A program made the position numbers and the translations under genes. A stretch of 64,000 nt of DNA from Actinomadura citrea (GTDB taxonomy: Bacteria; Actinomycetota; Actinomycetes; Streptosporangiales; Streptosporangiaceae), in NCBI RefSeq assembly GCF_013409045.1, contig NZ_JACCBT010000001.1, positions 2,604,001-2,668,000 on the forward strand, in the 5' to 3' direction. Below are positions 9,386 to 18,003 of the stretch, in pieces (position 1 is the first letter of the stretch; each line of letters begins with the position of its first letter). The notes beneath the pieces were generated by a model that searched no databases, had not been told where the DNA came from, and saw nothing but the letters and a program-made list of their open reading frames with translations.

Positions 9386-9802
9386 CTACCGCACGAGCAG
9401 GTCGAGGAGACGGTCGAGTTCGGCGGCCGGGTCCCCGGTGAGCCCGGCGTGCACCGGGCCCGGCTGGACGATCGTGCTGCGCGGCGCGGTCAGCCACCGG
9501 AACCGCGCGCCCGGGGCCTCCCGCGCCGCCTGGCCGGCGCGCTCGCCGCCGCAGCACACCGCGTCCACCGCGGTGAGGGCGGACCGGACGCCCGCCAGGT
9601 CGAGCGAGGCGTCCAGGGCGAGCAGGCGCCCCTCGTCCAGGTGGGTGCGGCATCCGAGGTAGTCGAGGGCGCGGCAGTACACGACCACGCCGACGTTCAT
9701 GGACTCGCCGCGCTCGACGCGCGGGACGACGCGCAGCGCGGCGTACTCGAACACCGTCGGCTCGGCGGCCGTCCTGATGTTGGTCGTCCTGCCGGCGGTC
9801 AC
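9386..9802 (-). CDS. DUF3037 protein, partner of the HipA-like kinase
   Basis: The 138-residue product resembles DUF3037 proteins (segments EYAALRVVPRVERGE and NVGVVVYC near the N-terminus, DEGRLLALD in the middle). The GTG start at 9802 overlaps the stop of the HipA-like gene by four bases, so the two are translationally coupled. The biochemical role of DUF3037 is not established as far as I know. HipA-like kinase plus DUF3037 is a recurrent neighbour pair, and a joint role is inferred from that. Confidence 0.8.
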   Translation of the reverse strand: MTAGRTTNIRTAAEPTVFEYAALRVVPRVERGESMNVGVVVYCRALDYLGCRTHLDEGRLLALDASLDLAGVRSALTAVDAVCCGGERAGQAAREAPGARFRWLTAPRSTIVQPGPVHAGLTGDPAAELDRLLDLLVR

Positions 9803-10626
9803 GAGGTCCCCCCGAGCCAGCCGGGACGGTTCTGGCCGCGCCGCGCGGAGGTGTCCGGGCGGTGGGCGCTGACGTCGAGGTCGGGCAGCCACTCGCGCGG
9901 CTTGCCGGCGCGCGGCAGCAGGATGTCGAGGTAGGCGTCGCGGAGCGCCTGCGGGTCGGCGAAGCCGGGCTCGCCCTCCAGCCAGCGGTCCGGGACGAGG
10001 GCGGCGACCTCGCGCAGCAGCCCCTCGGTGATCTTCGGCGCGAGCTCGGCCTCGGCCTCCTCCAGCCGGGTCGCGTACGGGGTCAGCACGTGGTCGTCCA
10101 CGTCGTAGGGGCCGGAGAACAGCCGGGCGGCGTTGGACCACGCGTGGTGGAAGATGAGGCTCGCGCCGTGGTCGATGAGCCACACGTCGCCGTGCCACAC
10201 GAGCATGTTGGGGTTGCGCCAGCTTCGGTCGACGTTGCCGATGAACGCGTCGAACCACAGCACCCGGGAGGCGAAGCCCGGGTCGGTGCTCCAGCCGAGC
10301 GGGTCGAAGCCGAGCGACCCGGGCAGGAAGTCGACGCCGAGGTTCCAGCCGGGGCTGGCCTTCAGCAGGTCCTGCACGTCGGGGTCGGGCTCGTGCCGTC
10401 CGATCGCCGGGTCCAGGTCGATGAGCACCTGCTCGGGCACCCGCAGGCCGAGCCGGCGCGCCAGCTCACCGGCGATCACCTCGGCGATCAGCGCCTTGCG
10501 GCCCTGCCCGGCCCCGTGGAACTTCATCACGTAGGTGCCGAGGTCGTCGGCCTCGACGACGCCCGGGAGCGATCCGCCCTCGCGGAGCGGCGTCACGTAG
10601 CGGATGGCGGTCACATGTGGCAACAC
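9799..10626 (-). CDS. HipA-like Ser/Thr kinase-fold protein
   Basis: The 275-residue protein resembles the C-terminal kinase part of HipA toxins without the N-terminal subdomain. LGTYVMKFHGAGQG carries the ATP-binding Lys, FDAFIGNVDRSWRNPN corresponds to the catalytic N-x-D-R-x-x-x-N region, and WLIDHGASL to the metal-binding Asp. In HipA systems such kinases phosphorylate aminoacyl-tRNA synthetases; the substrate here is unknown. The GTG start at 10626 has no Shine-Dalgarno sequence and may be leaderless. It is divergent from the cyclase gene and coupled to the DUF3037 gene. No HipB-like antitoxin is adjacent. Confidence 0.8.
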   Translation of the reverse strand: MLPHVTAIRYVTPLREGGSLPGVVEADDLGTYVMKFHGAGQGRKALIAEVIAGELARRLGLRVPEQVLIDLDPAIGRHEPDPDVQDLLKASPGWNLGVDFLPGSLGFDPLGWSTDPGFASRVLWFDAFIGNVDRSWRNPNMLVWHGDVWLIDHGASLIFHHAWSNAARLFSGPYDVDDHVLTPYATRLEEAEAELAPKITEGLLREVAALVPDRWLEGEPGFADPQALRDAYLDILLPRAGKPREWLPDLDVSAHRPDTSARRGQNRPGWLGGTS

Positions 10627-10659
10627 GTCGCAACGCTATCGGCTGGGGCGGCGGCCGGG

Positions 10660-10672
10660 ATAATCGGTTTCA
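10660..10672 (+). promoter_or_regulatory. -10 element for a probably leaderless cyclase transcript
   Basis: GATAAT at 10660-10665 lies six bases before the ATG at 10672. No Shine-Dalgarno sequence is present, so transcription probably starts at or very near the start codon. Confidence 0.5.
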
Positions 10673-11355
10673 TGGGCGTTGAGCTGCTCGACCTGTCGGT
10701 GCCGATCGTCACGGGCATGCCGGTCTATCCGGGCGACCCCGAGGTGGAGGCCGTCCCGGCCCTCACGGTCGCGGAGGCCGGGGTGAACGTGCTGCGGCTG
10801 CACCTGGGGTCGCAGACCGGTACGCACGTGGACGCCCCTTTCCACATCGACGACACGCTTCCGAGGCTGGACGAGCTGCCGCTGACGCGCTTCACCGGTC
10901 CGGCCGTGGTGATGGACGTCCGGGGCCTGCCGCCCCGCGCGCCGATACCGCCGGAGGCCGTCCCGCCGGGTCTCGCGCCGGGCGACGTCCTGCTCATCGC
11001 GACGGGCTGGTCGGGGCACTGGGGGACCGAGGGCTACCTCGCCCATCCCTATCCGGCGCCCGAGACCGCGGAGGCCATCGTGGCGGCGGGCGTCAGGACG
11101 GTGGGCATCGACGCGCTCAGCGTGGACCGGACCCCGCCGCCCGGCTCGGACGACTTCTCGCTCGCCGCCCACCGCGTCCTCTGCGGCGCCGGGGCGGTGA
11201 TCGCCGAGAACCTGACCGGTCTCGGACGCCTCGCCGAGGCCCAGGCCGCGGGCTGCGCGATCGAGGTCTCCCTCTTCCCGCTGGCCCTGGTGGGCGCGGA
11301 CGGCGCCCCCGTCCGCGCCGTCGCGCGCGTGGACGACCGCGCCGTCCTCGTCTGA
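10672..11355 (+). CDS. Cyclase / kynurenine-formamidase-like hydrolase
   Basis: The 227-residue protein belongs to the metal-dependent cyclase family, which includes kynurenine formamidase. The family motif SQTGTHVDAPFH (about residues 44-55) supplies metal-binding His and Asp residues, and GIDALSVD is the second conserved block. It probably hydrolyses an amide or lactone; the specific substrate is unknown because no tryptophan-catabolism genes are adjacent. ATG 10672 is preceded directly by a -10-like GATAAT, suggesting a leaderless message. It is divergent from the HipA-like gene. Confidence 0.88.
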   Translation: MGVELLDLSVPIVTGMPVYPGDPEVEAVPALTVAEAGVNVLRLHLGSQTGTHVDAPFHIDDTLPRLDELPLTRFTGPAVVMDVRGLPPRAPIPPEAVPPGLAPGDVLLIATGWSGHWGTEGYLAHPYPAPETAEAIVAAGVRTVGIDALSVDRTPPPGSDDFSLAAHRVLCGAGAVIAENLTGLGRLAEAQAAGCAIEVSLFPLALVGADGAPVRAVARVDDRAVLV

Positions 11356-11415
11356 CGGCGGGGCCCGCGCCGTCCGGCCCATACTGGGGGCCGGTCGACG
11401 GGAGGGCGTGGACGG

Positions 11416-12165
11416 ATGCGGGTGGAGTGGGCGACGGATCAGGGCGGCCCCGAGCGGCCCAACGAGGACTTCGTGGCGGCGGCCGCCGGGGCGGTCGTGG
11501 TGCTCGACGGGTGCGGGCTGCCACTCGGCACCGACCTCGGCTGCGCGCACGGGACCGCCTGGTACTCCCGCTCGCTCGGCACCCGGCTTCTGGCGCGGAT
11601 GCTGGAGGGGCTCGGTCCGCAGGCGGGCCCGCCGGTGGGGCCGCCCGAGGGCGCGCACCGGCCGGGGGCCCGGCCGCTGGTCGCGCGGCTCGCCGGCGCG
11701 ATCGCGGACGTTGCGTCCGCGCATCGGGCGACCTGCGACCTGCGGGTTCCGACGACCCCGGCGGCGACCGTGCTCGCCCTGCGGCTGCGGGGCGGGCTGG
11801 TCGACTACCTGGTGCTGGCCGACTCCACCGTCCTGCTGGAGGGCCGCGACGGCCTGCGGGAGATCACCGGCGGGCGGAACTACGCCGCCGCGGACCCGGC
11901 CGCGGCCGACGCCGCGATCACCGGCACGGTGCCGGCCGCCGACCTGCGGCGCGCATTCCTGCTGACCGACGGGGCGACGCGCCTCGCCGACCTGTTCGGC
12001 GTCACCGGCTGGGCCGGGCTGGCGGCGCTGGCCGTGGACCCGGGGCCCGCCGGGTTGATCGAGCGGACGCGGGAGGTCGAGCGCACCGACCCGGGGGCCG
12101 TCCGGTGGCCCCGGAACAAGGTGCACGACGACGCGACCGCGGCCGTCTGCGACCTCGGCGGCTGA
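11416..12165 (+). CDS. PP2C-like phosphatase-fold protein
   Basis: The 249-residue protein has the order of PP2C motifs: an N-terminal TDQGGPERPNEDF segment, then VVVLDGCG (metal Asp), ATVLALRLRGGLVDYLVLADS in the middle, LLTDGATRL, and DDATAAVCDL at the end, in which Asp-Asp is the usual last metal site. It is a plausible Ser/Thr phosphatase, although the canonical DGMGG is VLDGCGL here, so activity should not be assumed. It lies between the cyclase and the F420-type oxidoreductase. Confidence 0.7.
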   Translation: MRVEWATDQGGPERPNEDFVAAAAGAVVVLDGCGLPLGTDLGCAHGTAWYSRSLGTRLLARMLEGLGPQAGPPVGPPEGAHRPGARPLVARLAGAIADVASAHRATCDLRVPTTPAATVLALRLRGGLVDYLVLADSTVLLEGRDGLREITGGRNYAAADPAAADAAITGTVPAADLRRAFLLTDGATRLADLFGVTGWAGLAALAVDPGPAGLIERTREVERTDPGAVRWPRNKVHDDATAAVCDLGG

Positions 12166-12177
12166 CCCGCCCGGTCG

Positions 12178-12191
12178 AGCAATCGCTTGGT
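12178..12191. promoter_or_regulatory. KstR2-box-like palindrome upstream of LLM oxidoreductase
   Basis: AGCAATCGCTTGGT differs at one conserved base from the KstR2 consensus AnCAAGnnCTTGnT. It lies 41 bases before the start of the LLM oxidoreductase. A full consensus site is present at 51101-51114. Confidence 0.35.
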
Positions 12192-12232
12192 CGTGTCGGT
12201 AGGGTGCGGAGCCCGCGGAGAAGGGACACGGC

Positions 12233-13057
12233 ATGCGCCTCGGCATCACGATGTTCGCGACCGACCTGACCATGGCGCCGCACGAACTGGCCGCGGAGGC
12301 GGAGGCGCGCGGCTTCGCCTCGCTCTACCTGCCCGAGCACACCCACATCCCCGTGTCCCGCGCCACCCCGCCGCCGACGGGCGACGCGGCCCTGCCCGAG
12401 GAGTACGCCCGCACGCTCGACCCGCTCGTGTCGCTCGCCGCGGCGGCCGTGACGACCGAGCGGATCGTCCTCGGCACCGGCGTCCTGCTGCCCGCCCAGC
12501 GCGAGCCGATCGTCACCGCCAAGGCCGTCGCCACCCTCGACCGGCTGGCGCCCGGACGGGTCGCGCTCGGCATCGGCTTCGGGTGGAACGCCGAGGAGGG
12601 CGCCGACCACGGCGTCCCGTGGAAGCGGCGGCGGGCCGTGGCGCGCGAGCACGTCCTCGCCATGCGGGCCCTCTGGACGGACGAGGAGGCCTCCTTCACG
12701 GGGGAGTTCGCGGGCTTCGCGCCGAGCCGGGCGTGGCCCAAGCCGTCCCGCCGCGTCCCCGTGCTGCTCGGCGGCGCCCCCGGCCCGACGCTGTTCGCGC
12801 ACATCGCCGAGTACGGGGACGGGTGGATGCCGATCGGCGGTGCGGGCGTCCGCGAGGCCCTGCCCGCCCTGCGCCGTGCCTGCGAGGACGCGGGACGCGC
12901 CATGGTGCCCGTGGTCCCCTTCGGGACGCTGCCCACCCCCGGCAAGCTCGACCACTTCGCCTCGCTCGGGATCGAGGAGGTCGTGCTGCGGGTGCCCGCG
13001 GGCGACCGCGACTCGGTCCTGCCGGTGCTGGACGGCTACGCCCGCTCCCACCTGTGA
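12233..13057 (+). CDS. LLM-class flavin (F420-dependent-type) oxidoreductase
   Basis: The 274-residue luciferase-like monooxygenase-fold protein has the hallmarks LYLPEHTHIP, LVSLAAAAVTTERIVLGTGVLL and RVALGIGFGWNAEE of the TIGR03619-type actinobacterial group, which usually uses reduced F420. The substrate is unknown. ATG 12233 follows GGAGAAGGGAC. It is a single TIM-barrel domain of normal length. A degenerate KstR2-like palindrome lies in its promoter region; a link to steroid breakdown is speculative. Confidence 0.87.
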   Translation: MRLGITMFATDLTMAPHELAAEAEARGFASLYLPEHTHIPVSRATPPPTGDAALPEEYARTLDPLVSLAAAAVTTERIVLGTGVLLPAQREPIVTAKAVATLDRLAPGRVALGIGFGWNAEEGADHGVPWKRRRAVAREHVLAMRALWTDEEASFTGEFAGFAPSRAWPKPSRRVPVLLGGAPGPTLFAHIAEYGDGWMPIGGAGVREALPALRRACEDAGRAMVPVVPFGTLPTPGKLDHFASLGIEEVVLRVPAGDRDSVLPVLDGYARSHL

Positions 13058-13075
13058 GCCGGCGGATCCTCGGCG

Positions 13076-13690
13076 CTAACGGATCATGCGGTAGCAGAAG
13101 AAGGTCGGGAACCGGTAGTACTGGCCCTTGCCGGCCTTCACCGCGCCGAGGATGAGGAACACCCACCCGCCGATCAGCAGCTCCAGGTACGGGAGGATGA
13201 ACAGCGCGAGGAACCCGGGCGCGTCCAGCAGGATGGCCGGCGGGACGCAGACCGCCGCCACGGCCACGAGGTGGATCAGCATGGTGAGCTGGTAGTTCAT
13301 CGACTGCGCCGCGTGAAAGCGGGTGAACGGCGAGGTGTTCTTCTTCACCAGGTAGATGACCAGCGGCGGCAGGAATCCGATCAGGATGTTACCGACGTAG
13401 GCGAAGATCGCCCATGTCGTCTCCTCGCCCGGGTTCTGCAGGCCCGGGCCGTAGGGGACGCCGGGAGGGCCGTACCCGTAACGCGGGTCGTACGGACCGG
13501 CGGACGGCGGGCCGAACGGCTGACCCGGCGGCGGGCCCGGTGGTTGCCCCGGGGGCGGGCCTGGTGGCTGACCCGGTGGCTGGCCGTAGGCGCCGTGATA
13601 CGGCGGCGGCTGATGGGGAGGCGGGGGCTGGTCGGGCGGCGGCTGGTCGGGCGGCGGTTGATCGGAAGGTGGCGGGGGCTGGTCCGTCAC
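13076..13690 (-). CDS. DUF4870 membrane protein with proline-rich N-terminus
   Basis: The first 95 of 204 residues are low-complexity and proline-rich, with repeats such as PPDQPPP and GQPPGPPP. The remainder (from about EETTWAIFAYVGN) is a DUF4870 domain with three or four predicted membrane segments and the family motif TRFHAAQSMNYQ. DUF4870 proteins are small integral membrane proteins of unknown role, and proline-rich tails in actinomycetes often serve as interaction regions. It is divergent from the membrane Ser/Thr kinase, whose targets often carry such tails; that link is inference. Confidence 0.85.
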   Translation of the reverse strand: MTDQPPPPSDQPPPDQPPPDQPPPPHQPPPYHGAYGQPPGQPPGPPPGQPPGPPPGQPFGPPSAGPYDPRYGYGPPGVPYGPGLQNPGEETTWAIFAYVGNILIGFLPPLVIYLVKKNTSPFTRFHAAQSMNYQLTMLIHLVAVAAVCVPPAILLDAPGFLALFILPYLELLIGGWVFLILGAVKAGKGQYYRFPTFFCYRMIR

Positions 13691-13793
13691 GTGTCGTCCT
13701 CATGTCCTCTTCGGGCGTCCCGTTGCGGGATACTGCAGGAATCTATAGGAACCGGGCTCGCCGGCGCGGGTCTCACCGGGTCGGGAGGCACAC

Positions 13794-15260
13794 ATGTCGG
13801 CGGCGGGCACCCTGCGTCCGGGCGACCCCGATCGGCTCGGCCGCTACCGCCTGGCCGGCCGGCTCGGCGAGGGCGGCCAGGGCGTCGTCTACCTCGGCGA
13901 GGACGAGGGCGGCCCCCACGGGCGGGTCGCGGTGAAGCTGCTGAACGCGGGTCTCGGCCAGGAGTCCGAGGCGCGTGCGCGGTTCATGCGCGAGCTGGAG
14001 ACCGCCAAGCGGGTCGCGGAGTTCTGCACGGCCGCGATCCTGGACGCCGATGTGGCGGGCGACCGCCCCTACATCGTGAGCGAGTTCGTCGACGGCCCGT
14101 CCCTGCACCACGTGGTGATGAGCGAGGGGCCGCGCACGCGCGGCGCGCTGGAGCGCCTCGCGGTCGGGACGGCCACGGCGCTGGTGGCGATCCACCGGGC
14201 GGGCGTCGTGCACCGCGACTTCAAGCCGCGGAACGTGCTGCTCGGCCCGGACGGGCCGCGCGTCATCGACTTCGGCATCGCCCGCGCGCTGGACGGCGCC
14301 ACCATCACCTCCAGCGGAGCGATCGGCACCCCGGCGTTCATGGCCCCCGAGCAGTTGGAGGGGCTGCGCGCCGGACCCGCCGCCGACGTGTTCGCGTGGG
14401 CCGCGACGATGGTGTTCGCCTCGTCGGGGCGGCTGCCGTTCGCGGGCGAGACGATGACCGCGATCGTCGGGCGGATCCTGCACGGCGAGCCGGACCTCGG
14501 CGAGCTGACCGGCCCGCTGCGCGACCTGGCCGTCCGGTGCCTGGCGAAGGACCCGGCGACGCGTCCGGAGGCGTCGCAGGTTCTGCGGACCCTGATCGGC
14601 GACGAGCACCAGGCCCCGGTCCCGCACGCCCCGGCGGCGCCGTACGCGCCCGCCGGGGGGCCGACGATGCTGATGCCGCACCCGACCGCGCGGACAGACC
14701 CCCCGCGGCGGGGCGTCCCGGGCGTGGTCGCCGTGTCGGCGGCGGTGGTCGCGGTCGCCGCGGCCGTCGCGGTGACGGCGTACGCGATGTCCGGACGGGA
14801 GGGCGGCGGCGCGGACGCGGCGGGTCCGGGTGCGGTCGGCCCCTTGCCCGCCACCGCGTCCAGCACCCCGGCTACCTCGCCGCCCGCGCCGTCCGGCCCG
14901 GACGCGGCGGAGTCCCGGCAGACCGGCATCCCGGCGCGGTACGCCGGGACGTGGACGGGACGGGTGACGCAGAACGACGGCAAGGTCTTCCCGGCGAGAC
15001 TGGTGCTGCCCGCGGGCGGCGGCGCGGGCCGGATCACCTACCCGGCGCAGAACTGCGCGGGCACCGAGACCCTCGCCGGACGGACGGGCGAGACGCTGCG
15101 GTTCCAGGAGCGGATCACGTTCGGCGCGGAGCGGTGCGTGGACACCGGGACGGTCACGCTGACCCCCGGGTCCGGCGGGGACCGCCTGATCTTCCACTAC
15201 AGCGGGACGTCGCCGAGCGGCCGGCAGTGGACGGTCACCGGGCCGCTGTCGCGCTCCTGA
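13794..15260 (+). CDS. Transmembrane Ser/Thr protein kinase (PknB-type)
   Basis: The 488-residue kinase has a glycine loop GRLGEGGQGVVY (about residues 22-33), catalytic Lys48 in VAVKLL, the catalytic loop VVHRDFKPRN and the metal motif DFGIAR. GTPAFMAPEQ is the activation-segment end. A Pro/Ala-rich linker leads to one membrane helix near residues 307-325, then a Ser/Pro linker and an extracellular domain with two Cys residues (AQNCAGT, AERCVDT) that probably form a disulfide. It lacks PASTA repeats, so the external ligand is not muropeptide-like by homology. The start is ATG 13794. Confidence 0.92.
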   Translation: MSAAGTLRPGDPDRLGRYRLAGRLGEGGQGVVYLGEDEGGPHGRVAVKLLNAGLGQESEARARFMRELETAKRVAEFCTAAILDADVAGDRPYIVSEFVDGPSLHHVVMSEGPRTRGALERLAVGTATALVAIHRAGVVHRDFKPRNVLLGPDGPRVIDFGIARALDGATITSSGAIGTPAFMAPEQLEGLRAGPAADVFAWAATMVFASSGRLPFAGETMTAIVGRILHGEPDLGELTGPLRDLAVRCLAKDPATRPEASQVLRTLIGDEHQAPVPHAPAAPYAPAGGPTMLMPHPTARTDPPRRGVPGVVAVSAAVVAVAAAVAVTAYAMSGREGGGADAAGPGAVGPLPATASSTPATSPPAPSGPDAAESRQTGIPARYAGTWTGRVTQNDGKVFPARLVLPAGGGAGRITYPAQNCAGTETLAGRTGETLRFQERITFGAERCVDTGTVTLTPGSGGDRLIFHYSGTSPSGRQWTVTGPLSRS

Positions 15261-15384
15261 TCGCCCCCGCGCGGCCACCGGGCGACCGCTGAGCGGGACC
15301 TGCGTCCGGACCGCCCTCCGACGTATTCTAGAATTTCGTTCGGCCCATGGGGCGATGGGGGCATGCCCCGCGAGGAGGCTGGAG

Positions 15385-16017
15385 TTGAGCGCGATCCCGA
15401 TGGAGCGGCCCGTGCTGGAGGACGACGAGGCGGCGGCATTGACGGGTCTGGCCGCCCGCGTGCGCGAACTGGCCGAGGCCACCGTCCTCACCGGCGCCGA
15501 CGCCGCCGAGGCCGCCGCGGTGGCGGACGAGGTCGCGGCGCTGACCGCCCGGCTCACCGCCGAGCGGCGCGGCGCCCCGCCGTTCGTCACGCCCGGCGAG
15601 CGCCGCATGGACCGCCAGATCGCCAACCCCGTCACCGGGCCGCTCAACCCCTTCGCGCCGCCGATCGGCCTGGAGGTGACCTCGGACGGCGTCGTCAGGG
15701 GCGAGTTCACGCTCGGCGCCGTCTACGAGGGCCCGCCGTCGTACGTGCACGGCGGCGTCTCCGCGATGGTGCTCGACCAGGCGCTCGGCATGGCGGCGGC
15801 CGCCACCGGCACGCCCGGCATGACCGCGACCCTGGAGACGCGCTACCGGCGTCCCACCCCGCTCGGCGTCCCGCTCCAGGTGGAGGCGAAGGCGAGCCGC
15901 GTGGAGGGGCGCAAGGTCTACGCCTCCGGGACGATCAGCGCGCCGGACGGGCGGGTCACCGTCGAGGCCACCGCGATGTTCATCATGCCGCAGCGGTTCG
16001 TCACGTCGGAGTACTGA
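15385..16017 (+). CDS. PaaI-family hotdog thioesterase
   Basis: The 210-residue protein has an N-terminal helical extension and a hotdog domain from about residue 75. Its core motif SYVHGGVSAMVLDQALGM matches PaaI/4HBT thioesterases, which hydrolyse acyl-CoA. TTG 15385 is chosen because GAGGAGG lies six bases upstream; the preceding ATG at 15355 has no such site. Its end overlaps the stop of the convergent MFS gene by 17 bases. The acyl-CoA substrate is unknown. Confidence 0.85.
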   Translation: MSAIPMERPVLEDDEAAALTGLAARVRELAEATVLTGADAAEAAAVADEVAALTARLTAERRGAPPFVTPGERRMDRQIANPVTGPLNPFAPPIGLEVTSDGVVRGEFTLGAVYEGPPSYVHGGVSAMVLDQALGMAAAATGTPGMTATLETRYRRPTPLGVPLQVEAKASRVEGRKVYASGTISAPDGRVTVEATAMFIMPQRFVTSEY

Positions 16018-17332
16018 CCTGCGCGCGCTCCTCCGCCGGGGCGGGCAGCAGCGCGAGCGCGGCGAGGGTCAGCACCGAGGCCACGATCATGCTGATCGAG
16101 ATCGCCTGCCAGCCGTAGTCGTGCAGCAGCCACGTCGCGAGCAGCGGCGCGGGGCCGCCCGCGAACACCGAGGCGAGCTGGTAGCCGATGCCCGCCCCGC
16201 CGTAGCGCAGCCGCGTCGGGAACGTCGAGGCGATCAGCGACGCCTGCGGCCCGTACTGCACGGCGTGCGGGATCTGCGCCACCACCACCGCGACGACGAC
16301 GAGCGCCGCGACCTCGGTGTTGAGGAGCGCGAAGTACGGGAACGCGAACAGGGCCACGCAGATCGAGCCGACCGCATACACCCGCCGTGGGCCGATGCGG
16401 TCGCCGAGGTGCCCGGCGGCCGGGATCGTGACCAGCTCCAGCGCGGCCGCCGCCGTCACCGCGCTCAGCGCGAGCCCCTGCGCCATGCCGAGGTGCTTGT
16501 GCACGTAGGTGAGCGCGAACGAGGTGAACAGGTAGAACGGCATCTGCTCCGAGCAGCGCAGCAGCGCGCTCAGAATGATCTCCCTGGGGTGCCGCTTGAC
16601 GACCTCGACGACCGGTACCCGGGCGACCTCGTCGCGCTTGACGACCTCGGCGAACAGCGGCGTCTCCATCACCCGGATCCGCACCCACAGCCCGATCCCG
16701 ACGAGGACCAGGCTGAACAGGAACGGGACGCGCCACGCCCAGCTCTTGAACGCCTCGTCCGCCGACAGCGCGATGGCGGTCATCATGCCGGTGCCGAGGA
16801 TGAGCCCGATCGGGACGCCGAGCTGCGGCAGGCTCGCCATCAGGCCCCGCCGCCTCTGGTCGCCCCACTCCATCGACAGCAGCACCGAGCCGCTCCACTC
16901 GCCGCCGACCGCGACGCCCTGCAGGATCCGCAGCAACACCAGCAGCACGGGCGCGGCCCAGCCGATCGTCTCGGTGCCCGGCAGCACGCCGATCAGCGCG
17001 CTCGACACGCCCATCAGCACCAGCGTGACGATCAGCGTCGCCTTCCGGCCGAGCCGGTCGCCCCAGTGCCCGAAGATCGCCGCGCCCACCGGCCGGGCCG
17101 CGAAGCCCACCGCGTACGTCGCGAACGCCGACAGCGTGCCCGCGTAGTCGCTCGACTCGGGGAAGAAGACGTCCTTGAAGACGATCGCCGCGGCGGTGTT
17201 GTAGAGGAAGAAGTCGTACCACTCGATCGAGGTGCCGATCACGCTCGCGGCGGCGGCCTTGCGGACCTGCGCGCGGCGCTCCTCGGCGTCCGCGGCGCCG
17301 GCGCGTCCGGCCTCTCCGGGATCCAGAACCAT
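16001..17332 (-). CDS. MFS transporter, metabolite:H+ symporter (MHS) type
   Basis: The 443-residue membrane protein has twelve predicted helices. SIEWYDFFLYNTAAA in helix 1 and FGHWGDRLGRKATL after helix 2 are signatures of the MHS family (ProP, ShiA, KgtP relatives), which take up organic acids, osmolytes or shikimate with protons. ATG 17332 starts the family-typical N-terminus (MVLDPGEAG, then a charged cytosolic segment). The substrate cannot be told. It converges on the thioesterase gene and stands alone on its strand. Confidence 0.9.
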   Translation of the reverse strand: MVLDPGEAGRAGAADAEERRAQVRKAAAASVIGTSIEWYDFFLYNTAAAIVFKDVFFPESSDYAGTLSAFATYAVGFAARPVGAAIFGHWGDRLGRKATLIVTLVLMGVSSALIGVLPGTETIGWAAPVLLVLLRILQGVAVGGEWSGSVLLSMEWGDQRRRGLMASLPQLGVPIGLILGTGMMTAIALSADEAFKSWAWRVPFLFSLVLVGIGLWVRIRVMETPLFAEVVKRDEVARVPVVEVVKRHPREIILSALLRCSEQMPFYLFTSFALTYVHKHLGMAQGLALSAVTAAAALELVTIPAAGHLGDRIGPRRVYAVGSICVALFAFPYFALLNTEVAALVVVAVVVAQIPHAVQYGPQASLIASTFPTRLRYGGAGIGYQLASVFAGGPAPLLATWLLHDYGWQAISISMIVASVLTLAALALLPAPAEERAQVSTPT

Positions 17333-17454
17333 GGGAGCCGTTGACCTTTCCGACCGCCCCCGCCGGTCCCAGCGATTTGACCCACTGTTTCCCGCTGGAT
17401 TCGCCGCCGAAACCGTCGCACCGCGAAACAGTCGACAATCCGGTGGTTTGTCGC

Positions 17455-17976
17455 TCAGTACTCGTAGACCTTGACCGTCGGGGCATGCTCGTACCAGGAC
17501 GCGATGACCGACGAGGTGTGCTCGTCGGAGAGGAAGTCGACCCGCAGCCAGCCCTCGGCCTGCGTCACGCGCGTCTCGTAGCCGGGGTTCGGCGTGGCCG
17601 ACACCAGCCGCACCCGGTCCTTCTCGATCGACATCGCGGCGCTCCCGCCGCGCGTCGCGTAGCTGCGCACGTGGTCGGTCGGCCCGGCGGACGAGCCGCC
17701 GCCGGGCTTGGCGGGCGGCGCCTTCGGCGGCCTGGACGGCTCGGGGCCCTTGTCCTGACCGGTCGGCGGGCTCGACCGCGCGGGGGGCGACCCGATGGTG
17801 GTCGGCCCCGGGGGCTGGGACGGGCTGGAGTGGATCACCGGTCCGGCGATCGGCGGCGGCGCCGACCGGTCCGACACCGCGCTGCGCACGACGCCGCGCA
17901 CGCCGAGCCAGGAGAGCGCCACCGCGAGCGCGGTCACCCCGGCCCAGGGGGCAACATACGACATTGCGCGACGCAT
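17455..17976 (-). CDS. Hypothetical exported or membrane-anchored protein
   Basis: The 173-residue product has an N-terminal hydrophobic helix (about residues 5-25, YVAPWAGVTALAVALSWLG), a Ser/Pro-rich linker and a C-terminal domain of about 70 residues ending in HAPTVKVYEY. I do not recognise the domain. The ATG at 17976 leaves a 27-base gap to the divergent response regulator gene (start 18004), so the two share a promoter region and the protein could be a target or sensor partner of that two-component system. Confidence 0.65.
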   Translation of the reverse strand: MRRAMSYVAPWAGVTALAVALSWLGVRGVVRSAVSDRSAPPPIAGPVIHSSPSQPPGPTTIGSPPARSSPPTGQDKGPEPSRPPKAPPAKPGGGSSAGPTDHVRSYATRGGSAAMSIEKDRVRLVSATPNPGYETRVTQAEGWLRVDFLSDEHTSSVIASWYEHAPTVKVYEY

Positions 17977-18003
17977 GGGCACATGGTGGCATACGGTTCC
18001 GCC

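Noticed and set aside
13500..13690. Short repeats that could suggest a CRISPR or minisatellite
   Set aside because: They encode the proline-rich N-terminus of the DUF4870 protein and have no regular spacer structure.
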